A stretch of DNA of 32,711 nt from Candidatus Woesearchaeota archaeon. GTDB taxonomy: Archaea > Nanobdellota > Nanobdellia > Woesearchaeales > UBA10216. Of the stretch, positions 1-6,863 are shown in pieces; the stretch's first letter is position 1, and the number at the start of each line of letters is the position of its first letter. The DNA lies in contig JACPBS010000008.1 of NCBI GenBank assembly GCA_016180195.1, positions 58,146-90,856 of the forward strand, in the 5' to 3' direction. The notes under the pieces were generated by a model. That model was not told the DNA's origin. It ran no database searches and saw only the letters and a program-made list of their open reading frames with translations. The translations under genes were made by a program, and so were the position numbers.

Positions 1-72
1 GGTGTGTTGACTGATGAGGGTGTGTTGACTGATGAGGGTGTGTTGACTGATGAGGGTGTGTTGACTGATGAA
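1..72 (+). repeat. Four in-frame copies of an 18-bp tandem repeat
   Basis: The unit GGTGTGTTGACTGATGAG encodes GVLTDE. Copies lie at 1-18, 19-36, 37-54 and 55-72. The first three are identical and the last differs at its final base. The array runs into the window edge, so its true copy number is unknown. Confidence 0.95.
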
Positions 73-1881
73 TCATTGGATGATAATGATATAGAAGTTG
101 TTGATGAGTGGTCTGATGGCGATGCACTGGATGAAACTCCCGATAAAGAATCCAGTTCAGGTATCCCCAACCAGGAAGAAATAGAAGCCTTGATTGCACT
201 AGCGGAAGCTGAAAGCAATGCAGAAGCAGAGGCAAGGAGCTTGGCTTTAAATGAAGGAAATGAAATGGCAACAGCCCAGGCTGAAGCTGAAGCACACGCC
301 ATGGCAGAAGCTGCTGCTCTCAGGGATGCAAACGAGCTTTCAGAGATCTGCTCTCCTGTAAGCTGCATACCATCCGAATCAATGGCAGTTGCCATATCAG
401 ATTCAACTTCGAAGGCATTCAGCCAGGCCACAGCATTAGCAAATGCGGCAGCCGCATCACTCGCTGATGCAGAGGCGGAAGCAAATTCCCATTCAGAATC
501 CATTGCAGCTGCCAAAGCACAGGCAATGACAGCTGCAGCCTCAGAAGCTGATTCAAGAGCAAAAGCTGAAAGCGAAACAGACAGCGACCTTAAGGCAATA
601 GCCCATTCAGAAGGCGCTTCATTCGCAAAAGCCGAGGCTGAAGCATTTGCAATCGCCGAAGCAGAAGCAGCAGCGCAAGCTAGCTCATTTTCAAAAGCCG
701 CCGCATTTGCAATGTCAATGGCAAAGGCATACGCAGATGCCACTGCAGAAGCAATGGCTGAAGTTCATGGATTGGCAAAGGCAAGCGGAAATGCAAAGGT
801 AAACATAGTATCAACTGCCAAGGCAAACGCGGAAGCTGCAGCTTTGGCTGCAGCTGATGCAGCTGCCAAGGCAAACGCAATGGCAGCCGCAGCAGCCGAA
901 TCATTCGCAAAGGCAAGCGCATTTTCAGAAGCAGCCTCATTTGCAGCCGCAAAGGCAAAAGCACATGCAGAGGCTGCTGCAGACCTGGGCTCCAGTGAGG
1001 CATCAATAAATGCCCATGTTGATGCACAGGATGCAGCGGAAGCAGCAGCAATGGCATCGGCAGATGCAAGCGCTGCAGCAGAAGCTGTCTCAAGCGCCAA
1101 AACCTCGTCCGAATCAGCATCACTTGCTGCGACCCAGGCAAAGTCCACTGTTGAATCAAAGCTGGAAATCGGAGCAGAGACCGAAGGAGGAGGCGTAACT
1201 CAAGTGTGCATACCGATAAATGATGCAATAAGAGCTGGCGAAAGGGCAAAAGCTCAGGTGCATGCAGAAGCAAAGGCTGCTGCAGAGCTAGAGGTAGCCG
1301 CTCACAAGCAGGCAATGGAGGAAGCAGAGGCTGAAGCACAATCCCACGCTGAAGCATCCGCCGACGCCCTTGAGGAAGCCAATGCTTTGTCAGGAGGGAC
1401 GCTCTTTGAGGAACTTTTCGGAGATGAACTGGACGATACCGGTGATTTCCCATTGGAAACGCAAGGTTCCGCAACAACAGCTACAACCAGCCAAGCAGTT
1501 GTGGAGGCAGATGACACGTCAGCAGCCTCAAGCGCAGTTTCCACTGCGCAGGCTGATGTTGAAGGCGTTGGGGACGCAACTGCATCTGTCCAAGCACACG
1601 CGATGTCTGCCTCAATAACAGATGATGCAGGATCAACAGGCTCTGCAGAGGCAGAATCCAATGCAGACGCTGGCATCTCCAATGAGCAGGGTGGAGCAGC
1701 TTCCGAGACATCCACCGAAGCCATTTCAGGAGCTTCGGCAGGAGAACACGGAAACCAGGATGATATGGCCAAGGCTGTATCCGATGTTCAGGTAACTATC
1801 GAGAACGCAGGAAGCAACCTGATCATAAGGATAAATGCATGGGCTGTTTCGCTTGTGAATAAGGTCTCAAGCATTTTTTAG
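1..1881 (+). CDS. Alanine-rich repetitive surface-type protein, 5' end missing
   Basis: The reading frame is open from the first base, so the true start and any signal peptide lie outside the window; the GTG at base 4 is only an internal repeat codon. Visible parts in order: four GVLTDE hexapeptides (residues 1-24), an acidic linker, then about 450 residues in which Ala falls at nearly every second position, interspersed with Ser, Glu, Lys and Thr. Three Cys break the pattern: a C-S-P-V-S-C pair near base 350 and one near base 1206. The C-terminal third is richer in Ser, Gly, Thr and Asp and ends in a weakly hydrophobic tail. It shares the short pattern N-A-x-V-N-x-V-S with the Ala-rich protein at 29982-30959. 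The next gene starts 5 bases after the stop. I do not recognise a family; a structural surface or extracellular role is inferred from composition and from the secreted neighbour. Confidence 0.8.
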   Translation, partial: GVLTDEGVLTDEGVLTDEGVLTDESLDDNDIEVVDEWSDGDALDETPDKESSSGIPNQEEIEALIALAEAESNAEAEARSLALNEGNEMATAQAEAEAHAMAEAAALRDANELSEICSPVSCIPSESMAVAISDSTSKAFSQATALANAAAASLADAEAEANSHSESIAAAKAQAMTAAASEADSRAKAESETDSDLKAIAHSEGASFAKAEAEAFAIAEAEAAAQASSFSKAAAFAMSMAKAYADATAEAMAEVHGLAKASGNAKVNIVSTAKANAEAAALAAADAAAKANAMAAAAAESFAKASAFSEAASFAAAKAKAHAEAAADLGSSEASINAHVDAQDAAEAAAMASADASAAAEAVSSAKTSSESASLAATQAKSTVESKLEIGAETEGGGVTQVCIPINDAIRAGERAKAQVHAEAKAAAELEVAAHKQAMEEAEAEAQSHAEASADALEEANALSGGTLFEELFGDELDDTGDFPLETQGSATTATTSQAVVEADDTSAASSAVSTAQADVEGVGDATASVQAHAMSASITDDAGSTGSAEAESNADAGISNEQGGAASETSTEAISGASAGEHGNQDDMAKAVSDVQVTIENAGSNLIIRINAWAVSLVNKVSSIF

Positions 1882-1886
1882 CCAAA

Positions 1887-2765
1887 ATGAGACTTTTTTC
1901 AATTTTTTTTATCATTCTTCTTTTAGCCCTGCCCGCTTTTTCATTTTCAGAGCCTGAGCGCGTTTCCCTGATGCAGATAAGGATGATGCAGGCAAGGGAG
2001 ACCTGGTCTGATCTGGTTTACTCGGCAAAATTCCTTTTTACATTTGACGATCATTCAAAGCTCAGGTTGCTTATGGATAGGAACGAGGAACTAAAATCAA
2101 GGCAGCAGGAATGGAACAGGATAAAGCAAGACATAATCAATCAAACTGATACCAGCACGCTGGAACAAACACAGATGGCAGAGCTTCTACGCAATGCCCA
2201 TTGGAAGCTGATAAGTGACGAGGTAAGCATTTCAAACAGGGTGGGGATGATACAAATGAATGCCAACAAGACAGAGAATACTGGGCTGCTTGCGGAAGCG
2301 CAGAATGCATCGAGGAAAATTGAATCTTCAAGTGTGCTGCACGGGCTCTCCATAATAGGAACAGAAAATTTTTCACAGGCAAAAAATTCAGAAACAGGGA
2401 TATCAATAACCTCGGGGGGAGAAAAAGGAAAGGTGACTGCAGAAGAGGCAAAAAGGCTTGTGGAGGAAAAGACGGGAATCGAAGCATCAGAAGGGACCAT
2501 ACAGACCAAGGAAGGGAAAGCTTTCTTTGTCGTCACAGGAAACAAATCAGATGAATCCGGCGGAAAGAAGACATTCAGATCCTATGAGGCATGGGTTGAT
2601 CCTGAAACAGGCGCCATAACAGCAGTATCGATAACGTCCTCATCTGCAAGCGAGGGAACAGGATCAAGGGCGGCTTCCCGTGCTGTTGGTGACCAGGTCG
2701 AAACCAGCACTCAGGTTTCCGAACAGGGAGCCTATGCGACGAGCAGCTCAAAATCCCGGGGCTGA
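1887..2765 (+). CDS. Secreted protein with DUF5667-like region and PepSY-like domain
   Basis: The 292-residue product begins with a clear signal peptide (Arg at 2, hydrophobic core about residues 4-18, then S-F-S-E-P). Residues 41-75 (S-A-K-F-L-F-T-F-D, then a charged helix rich in Lys, Arg and Glu) resemble the helical region called DUF5667 in bacterial and archaeal exported proteins. Residues 182-249 look like a PepSY-type fold: A-K-x-L-V, T-G-I, a G-K-A turn, then an A-W-V-D-P hairpin. The tail is rich in Ser, Gly and Ala. The same ~68-residue domain recurs in the protein starting at 31018, which also follows an Ala-rich gene. The start lies 5 bases after the preceding stop, so the two genes are probably co-transcribed. 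It ends 1 base from the convergent DsbA-like gene. Family assignments are by eye. Confidence 0.8.
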   Translation: MRLFSIFFIILLLALPAFSFSEPERVSLMQIRMMQARETWSDLVYSAKFLFTFDDHSKLRLLMDRNEELKSRQQEWNRIKQDIINQTDTSTLEQTQMAELLRNAHWKLISDEVSISNRVGMIQMNANKTENTGLLAEAQNASRKIESSSVLHGLSIIGTENFSQAKNSETGISITSGGEKGKVTAEEAKRLVEEKTGIEASEGTIQTKEGKAFFVVTGNKSDESGGKKTFRSYEAWVDPETGAITAVSITSSSASEGTGSRAASRAVGDQVETSTQVSEQGAYATSSSKSRG

Positions 2766-2766
2766 T

Positions 2767-3666
2767 TTATTTTCCTATCCCCTTCTTCAGCGACCTAAAA
2801 GACTGGGGACCTGTCAGTTTTTTCCCGTTTATGAAGAAAGTGGGTGTTCCCTTCAGGCCCAGGCTGACAGCTGATTCGTAATCCCTCCTTACCTTTTCCC
2901 TTGTCCTCCCGCTCTCAATGCATTCATCAAAAGTATCAAGGTCAATACCTGAATCTGAGGCCAGTTCCCTGATGTTCAGAAGGGCCTGTTTGTCACCAAC
3001 TGAATTATTGATGATGTGCTGCCTCAAGAAGATCGCATCATGCAGAGACCAGAATTTCCCCTGCTCATGTGCACAAAGCCCTGCCTGCGCTGCAAGCTGC
3101 CCATTATTGTGCTGTGGAAGAGGAAAGAATACTAAGGTAAGCCTCACATGTTCAGGGTATGCATCCAAAACTTGGGTGATCGCAGGCTGGGCCTCCCTGC
3201 TAAATGGGCATTGGAGGCAGGCAAACTCAATTATGTTGACCGGCGCTGACGCATTCCCCCTCACAGGGCTTCCATCAAGGCTCACTTCTGTGACTGAAAT
3301 GGACCTGGCTCCGGGAATCTGGCTAAACGGGCAGAAGCCGGAAGAATCCGGGCCATTGCAGTTCCCGTATGAAACGTAATTGAATACGCCCAACCCTATG
3401 GCAAATGAGGATGAAATGAAAAAAATCACCAACATCCAGGACAACAGAGTAAAATGCCTGAACACTATTTTCGCCATCAGGGGGGAAACCCTCAATGCCA
3501 GTGCTGTCGAATGCGCCCTTGCTCTCTGATCGAAAGTGCTTTCGCATTTCCTGAATGTCGCCATCCTGAAAACGCAATTGAACGATTCCGAAGCAAGGCC
3601 CCTGTATTTTGCAGAAAAAATTCCAAGCAGTCCGAAAACCACCAGTCCGATAATGCAAAAGACCAT
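2767..3666 (-). CDS. Membrane-anchored DsbA/thioredoxin-fold oxidoreductase
   Basis: The product has 299 residues. A hydrophobic helix at residues 2-18 is followed by a Cys-containing cytoplasmic-looking stretch (Cys31, Cys41), a second membrane helix at about 71-96, and an extracellular thioredoxin-fold domain. That domain carries C-L-Q-C at 150-153 after an E-F-A strand, and the cis-proline segment G-T-P-T-F-F-I-N-G near residues 273-281. This is the DsbA/BdbD-like layout, in which the CxxC makes or shuffles disulfides in exported proteins. Cys103 and Cys112, just after the second helix, could form a further disulfide. The ATG lies 4 bases after the stop of the cysteine desulfurase gene, so the two are co-transcribed. 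No VKOR or DsbB partner is visible. Exported Cys-containing proteins in the window, such as that at 29982-30959, are possible clients. Confidence 0.88.
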   Translation of the reverse strand: MVFCIIGLVVFGLLGIFSAKYRGLASESFNCVFRMATFRKCESTFDQRARAHSTALALRVSPLMAKIVFRHFTLLSWMLVIFFISSSFAIGLGVFNYVSYGNCNGPDSSGFCPFSQIPGARSISVTEVSLDGSPVRGNASAPVNIIEFACLQCPFSREAQPAITQVLDAYPEHVRLTLVFFPLPQHNNGQLAAQAGLCAHEQGKFWSLHDAIFLRQHIINNSVGDKQALLNIRELASDSGIDLDTFDECIESGRTREKVRRDYESAVSLGLKGTPTFFINGKKLTGPQSFRSLKKGIGK

Positions 3667-3670
3667 TTTC

Positions 3671-4873
3671 TTACCTGAGCCCTGCCAATTTTTTTATCTC
3701 TCTCACAAAAAGATCGGCTTCAGATTCCGTATTGTACAGGTATAGGGAAGCCCTCACTGAGCCCTCAATGCCCCTTGAGTTAAACCAGGAATGAACGCAG
3801 TGCTGGCCTGAGCGAACCATGATGTTGGCATTCCTGTCGAGAATCATGGCTATTTCATGATGATTCATCCCTTCCAGGGTGAATGAAATTATGCCTCCCC
3901 GCTGCACGGCATCCTCCGGTCCAAGAATCCTCAATCCCCTGATAGAGCTGATGCCCTCGCTGATTACCCTGTTAAGCCTTATCTCGTGCCTGATGATGTT
4001 TTCCTTCCCGACCCTATCAAGGTATTCACAGGCAGCAGCAAGGCCTATTGAGCCAGAATAATTCTGCAACCCTGCCTCAAACCTATGAGGGGGCTTGAGG
4101 AAAGAATGGCCTGAGTAAGTCGTATTCTCCACTGTTTCGCCTCCGACAATAAAAGGACTCAACGCCTCAAGCAGATGAGCCTTCCCGTAAAGGACGCCTG
4201 TACCATACGGGCCGAGCATCTTATGCCCGGAAAAGGCAACAAAATCAGCATCCAGTTCCCTGACATTTACCTTCTTATGGGGCATTGCCTGGGCAGCGTC
4301 CAGCATCACCAACGCGCCAGACTCGTGGCTGATCTTTATGATTTCCCTGACAGGCAGGCTGTACCCGTCCAGGTTTGAGGAAAACACAACCGAAACCAGC
4401 TTAACCCCGCCGCGATTAATCAAAACCCTGAAAGCATCAAGGTCAAACAGCCAGTCAGGAGATGAAGGCAAGACCTTGTGAACAATTCCCTTCCTATCCG
4501 ACAGCAGCTGCCAGGGAACAAGATTCGAGTTGTGCTCCCGGTCAGACGTGACAACAATCTCCCCCTTCTTAAGCTCGAGACAATTTGAGACAAGATTAAG
4601 CCCTTCGGTCGTGTTCCTCGTGAACACTACCTCGCCGGGCTTAGCACCAAGAGACCTTGCAATCACAGCCCGGGCATTCTCGTACTCATCGCTCATCCTC
4701 GACCCGAACCTATGGCTGCTCCTTCCTGCACAGGCTGTATATTCCTTATAAGCCTCGTTCATCTTATCAATTACCTGAACTGGCTTCAGCGACATGCAAG
4801 CAGAATCAAAATAAACAACGGGCTTGTCGCCTTTAAGAACATCAAAATCCTCCCTGATCCTTGCAATGTCCAT
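3671..4873 (-). CDS. sufS: Cysteine desulfurase, SufS/CsdA type
   Basis: This PLP enzyme removes sulfur from L-cysteine as a persulfide for Fe-S cluster or thiolated-tRNA synthesis. From the ATG at 4873 the product has 400 residues, the usual SufS length. The PLP lysine is K218 in S-G-H-K-M-L-G-P, and the catalytic cysteine is C359 in R-S-G-Q-H-C. Other class V aminotransferase landmarks are T-R-N-T-T-E-G, D-R-E-H-N-S-N and D-A-A-Q. An upstream in-frame start would add 19 residues that fit the family poorly. A TATA box (4896-4903) sits about 26 bases upstream of the 4873 ATG, so the shorter form is preferred. A perfect 10-bp inverted repeat lies just upstream of that TATA box. No SufBCD or IscU gene is in view. 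Confidence 0.92.
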   Translation of the reverse strand: MDIARIREDFDVLKGDKPVVYFDSACMSLKPVQVIDKMNEAYKEYTACAGRSSHRFGSRMSDEYENARAVIARSLGAKPGEVVFTRNTTEGLNLVSNCLELKKGEIVVTSDREHNSNLVPWQLLSDRKGIVHKVLPSSPDWLFDLDAFRVLINRGGVKLVSVVFSSNLDGYSLPVREIIKISHESGALVMLDAAQAMPHKKVNVRELDADFVAFSGHKMLGPYGTGVLYGKAHLLEALSPFIVGGETVENTTYSGHSFLKPPHRFEAGLQNYSGSIGLAAACEYLDRVGKENIIRHEIRLNRVISEGISSIRGLRILGPEDAVQRGGIISFTLEGMNHHEIAMILDRNANIMVRSGQHCVHSWFNSRGIEGSVRASLYLYNTESEADLFVREIKKLAGLR

Positions 4874-4895
4874 TCCTAGGGAAACACGCTTCTTG

Positions 4896-4956
4896 TTTAT
4901 AATCTTTCTTAAATAACAGTAAGCGATCATAGTATGAGTTATTTTGTCGCTTACTG
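4896..4956 (-). promoter_or_regulatory. Promoter with 10-bp inverted repeat upstream of sufS
   Basis: On the minus strand the TATA box TTTATAAT-complement lies at 4896-4903, about 26 bases from the ATG at 4873. A perfect inverted repeat, CAGTAAGCGA at 4917-4926 and TCGCTTACTG at 4947-4956, flanks a 20-base spacer directly upstream of the box. It could be an operator or activator site, or a terminator-like hairpin. Only the repeat itself is seen. Confidence 0.5.
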
Positions 4957-5010
4957 ATTTGTCAGAAACAAGCAGCCCATAAAATTGTTATTCTGATAAA
5001 GAAAACAGCA

Positions 5011-5034
5011 GCGACCGGGTCTGCTTCCCGGCGC
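5011..5034. other. GC-rich hairpin
   Basis: GCG-A-CCGGG pairs with CCCGG-CGC around a seven-base loop. It lies in the 230-base gap between sufS and the small secreted repeat protein. No gene is evident in this gap; the hairpin may be a transcript end or part of a small RNA. Confidence 0.4.
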
Positions 5035-5068
5035 CTGCATTCCAACCGCCTCCGATCATTACAAGGAG

Positions 5069-5088
5069 AATCACATTAAAATGTGATT
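5069..5088 (-). terminator. Hairpin downstream of the small secreted protein
   Basis: AATCACAT and ATGTGATT form a perfect 8-bp stem around TAAA (TTTA on the minus strand). It lies 15 bases past the stop of the minus-strand gene at 5104. No long U-run follows it, so it may stabilise the 3' end rather than terminate. Confidence 0.4.
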
Positions 5089-5103
5089 TCCAATGTTTTT
5101 TTT

Positions 5104-5469
5104 TTAGCTGCTGGCAAAAGCCCTGGCACTCGACATTGCAGAGGCGAAACTATTGCGTCCAGAAGCGAAAGCATTCGCGCTTGAGTGTGCGCTAGCTGAA
5201 GCGAAACCTCCGCCGCCCCAAAAATGCTTTCCGCCCTTTTTGCCCATGCTAATGGCGGTTGCGCTTGAGTGTGCGCTAGCTGAAGCGAAACCTCCGCTCC
5301 CAAAATGCTTGAATCCGAAATGCTTAAAGCCTCCCGTGCTAATGGCGGTTGCGCTTGAGTGCGCGCTTGCTGTCGCAATTCCGGATCCAAAATCGTGCAT
5401 AGCTAACGCTGAAGGCACAAGCGCAATGGCCAGAACTGCCACCAATAATAAACCAATAATCTTCTTCAT
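5104..5469 (-). CDS. Small secreted Ser/Ala/Gly/His repeat protein
   Basis: From the ATG at 5469 (M-K-K-I-I-G-L-L-L) the product has 121 residues: a textbook signal peptide ending in S-A-L-A, then a mature part of about 100 residues with three copies of a unit like G-F-A-S-A-S-A-H-S-S-A-T-A-I-S, separated by Gly/His/Lys/Phe linkers such as K-H-F-G. The alternating Ala/Ser pattern matches the style of the large Ala-rich proteins at both window ends. A GTG three codons upstream is in frame, but its bases form part of the Shine-Dalgarno GGGGTGAT that serves the ATG, so the shorter form is preferred. A TATA box lies about 22 bases upstream. I do not recognise a family. The His/Lys/Gly linkers could bind metal or polyanions, which is speculation. 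Confidence 0.8.
   Translation of the reverse strand: MKKIIGLLLVAVLAIALVPSALAMHDFGSGIATASAHSSATAISTGGFKHFGFKHFGSGGFASASAHSSATAISMGKKGGKHFWGGGGFASASAHSSANAFASGRNSFASAMSSARAFASS
5177..5297 (-). repeat. 37-bp direct repeat inside the secreted repeat protein gene
   Basis: Bases 5177-5213 and 5261-5297 are identical over 37 bp. They are offset by 84 bp (28 codons) and so stay in frame. A third, diverged copy begins near 5351. This looks like recent internal duplication of the coding repeat. Confidence 0.9.
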
Positions 5470-5497
5470 ACCAATCACCCCTTGAAATATTTATAAT
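5470..5497 (-). promoter_or_regulatory. TATA box and Shine-Dalgarno of the small secreted protein
   Basis: On the minus strand ATTATAAATATTT (5485-5497) is followed by GGGGTGATT (5473-5481) and the ATG at 5469. The Shine-Dalgarno core GGTGAT ends 4 bases before the ATG and decides the start. Confidence 0.65.
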
Positions 5498-5819
5498 CTC
5501 TCGGCTTTTTTCAAAGCAAAACTATATTGTTGATAGCATTAATAAAACCAATCAGGCATTTTATGCAATAAAGAATAATCGGGTTAACCAAATAATCAAA
5601 ATGTTCAATCTGATATTATAGCAAAGTGCATTAATAATGGAACTTTCGATATGTCAGAAATTGCTCTCAACGCAAACTGTTCGCTTTAGCGCGCAGTAAG
5701 GACGAGCAATTTCTGATCATGATCAAGAACACGCCCCGGGCTTTAGCCCGGCGGTTCTTGACATGCTGCAATTTCTGACATTCCAAAAATCAATGCGATT
5801 TACTATTAGATCTTGAAGA
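5498..5819. other. AT-rich gap without a gene, holding a structured element
   Basis: No convincing reading frame is present. Bases 5498-5651 are AT-rich with no clear signal. Bases 5652-5780 form a strong set of inverted repeats, listed separately. The rest (5781-5819) lies just downstream of the tRNA and contains a T-run on the minus strand (ATTTTTGG) that could end the tRNA transcript. Confidence 0.6.
5652..5780. ncRNA. Structured element with two alternative outer stems
   Basis: Arm A (TGTCAGAAATTGCTC, 5652-5666) can pair with arm B (GAGCAATTTCTGA, 5704-5716) or with arm C (CAATTTCTGACA, 5769-5780), but not both. Inside A-B is a small hairpin, ACTG..CGC-TTTA-GCG..CAGT (5677-5698). Between B and C is a long hairpin: CATG-A-TCAAGAAC (5718-5730) pairs with GTTCTTGACATG (5754-5765), capped by CCGGGC-TTTA-GCCCGG (5736-5751). 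Both inner hairpins share a TTTA loop. The strand and whether it is transcribed are unknown. It may be a small RNA, a leader, or a miniature element with IS200/IS605-like hairpin ends. Confidence 0.45.
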
Positions 5820-5892
5820 AGCCTCCGAGGGGAGTTGCACCCCCGACCTGCAGATTACAAGTCTGCCGCAATAGCTACTATGCTACGGAGGC
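5820..5892 (-). tRNA. tRNA-Thr (anticodon UGU)
   Basis: Read on the minus strand, the acceptor stem is GCCTCCG/CGGAGGC with discriminator T73, as expected for archaeal tRNA-Thr. The anticodon stem is GCAGA/TCTGC with loop CTTGTAA, giving anticodon TGT. The T stem is GGGGG/CCCCT. The length is 73 without an encoded CCA, and no intron is seen. The T loop reads TGCAACT, so position 55 is G rather than the near-universal T. The D loop has GC where GG is expected at 18-19. The D stem is weak (three pairs). Confidence 0.93.
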
Positions 5893-5918
5893 AATGTGCT
5901 TGCGAAAGAAAACCTCTG

Positions 5919-5934
5919 CTTAAATATTTATTGC
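5919..5934 (-). promoter_or_regulatory. TATA box for tRNA-Thr, overlapping the hydrolase stop codon
   Basis: On the minus strand AATAAATATTTAAG is centred about 35 bases before the tRNA 5' end. It contains the TAA stop (5920-5922) of the upstream alpha/beta hydrolase gene. Confidence 0.5.
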
Positions 5935-6849
5935 AGGAAGTGAAGTCTGCATGAAGAAAGCAGATGTGCGGTCAACAACGGCATCGAAACCTGGCTCTTT
6001 GAAGATTGACCTTGTGGATCTTGAATAAATATGATTGCCCTTATCTACGAATATAGCCGTCCCCGGCCTTTTACCCAACCACCTTGCCTTCAGCTCGGCA
6101 AGCAAGCCCTCTGTCAGGGTCTGATAGATGAATCCGTCGTTGTCTAGGAAAGTAAGCATGATTCTCGTATCCCTCGGAATGGCATCAATATAATGATCAA
6201 GGGGAACAGAACCCGCTATCTCGTGCAAAAGGCTCCTCGGCGAATCAATCCTGAAAGCCCCGAGCCTGCTGCACGAAACAGTACCGAAAGCGTATTTCAG
6301 ATTTATGCCTGCAATCACCAACTTGGCCAGTTTATCCTCCATGAACTCATTTCCCTTAACGCGATCATAAGCAGTGATGAGCCAAGGAGCCATGAACTTT
6401 AAAACCTCCAATGGGCTCATAGGGGTGCCAAGAAGGGATAGCGACGAATAGTGAACCTGGGATGCTGAAATCGCAATCGCATACCCGCCAAAAGAATGGC
6501 CAAACCCGTTAACTTTCCCGGGATGCGTATCCGAAAGCCTCCTGTTCAACTCGCTGCAAGCATCAACATAACTTTCGATGCTGAACCCCGATGTAGACCC
6601 TCCATGCTGCGGCGGAGAAAAAATGGCTGCCCTGAACCCTCTTTCAGAAAGAAGCCTCGCAGGAGCGTCGGTATTGTTATTCCAAGGATGGCCTGCACTG
6701 ATGAAACTATCTATTTTCGCAGACAATCCCGGTGCTGCTACAACCGAGCCCTTAAGATTGACCGGGTCGCGTGGCTCATAGATCCTGTACTCGAGCACGC
6801 CATCCCTTAAAGGCGCGTAAAGAGGGTCAATGTTAAAAGCGATGTCCAT
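5920..6849 (-). CDS. Alpha/beta hydrolase
   Basis: The product has 309 residues and no signal peptide, so it is probably cytosolic. The fold is indicated by an early strand (S-V-V-A-A-P-G), the nucleophile elbow G-H-S-F-G-G with S119, a late acid in T-F-L-D-N-D-G, and a catalytic-type His in K-G-N-H-I-Y. Substrate cannot be told; esterase, thioesterase and lipase-like activities are all possible. A lid of about 70 residues with hydrophobic stretches (L-E-V-L-K-F-M-A-P-W-L) lies after the elbow. The start ATG is 14 bases after the gatE stop, with no good Shine-Dalgarno, so it is probably translated from the gatE transcript. Its stop codon lies within the TATA box of the downstream tRNA. Confidence 0.85.
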   Translation of the reverse strand: MDIAFNIDPLYAPLRDGVLEYRIYEPRDPVNLKGSVVAAPGLSAKIDSFISAGHPWNNNTDAPARLLSERGFRAAIFSPPQHGGSTSGFSIESYVDACSELNRRLSDTHPGKVNGFGHSFGGYAIAISASQVHYSSLSLLGTPMSPLEVLKFMAPWLITAYDRVKGNEFMEDKLAKLVIAGINLKYAFGTVSCSRLGAFRIDSPRSLLHEIAGSVPLDHYIDAIPRDTRIMLTFLDNDGFIYQTLTEGLLAELKARWLGKRPGTAIFVDKGNHIYSRSTRSIFKEPGFDAVVDRTSAFFMQTSLPAINI

Positions 6850-6863
6850 TAGAAGAGGGCGGC

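Noticed and set aside
680-1477. 265-codon minus-strand open frame opposite the Ala-rich gene
   Set aside because: It is a Leu/Pro/Arg-rich mirror of the GCA/GAA-rich coding strand, with no start signal and no family likeness. Similar mirrors at 765-1148, 1302-1772, 29924-30400 and 30404-30913 were dropped for the same reason.
5652-5780. Complete IS200/IS605 insertion sequence
   Set aside because: Only hairpins are seen. No transposase or TnpB gene is nearby, so at most a miniature remnant can be considered.
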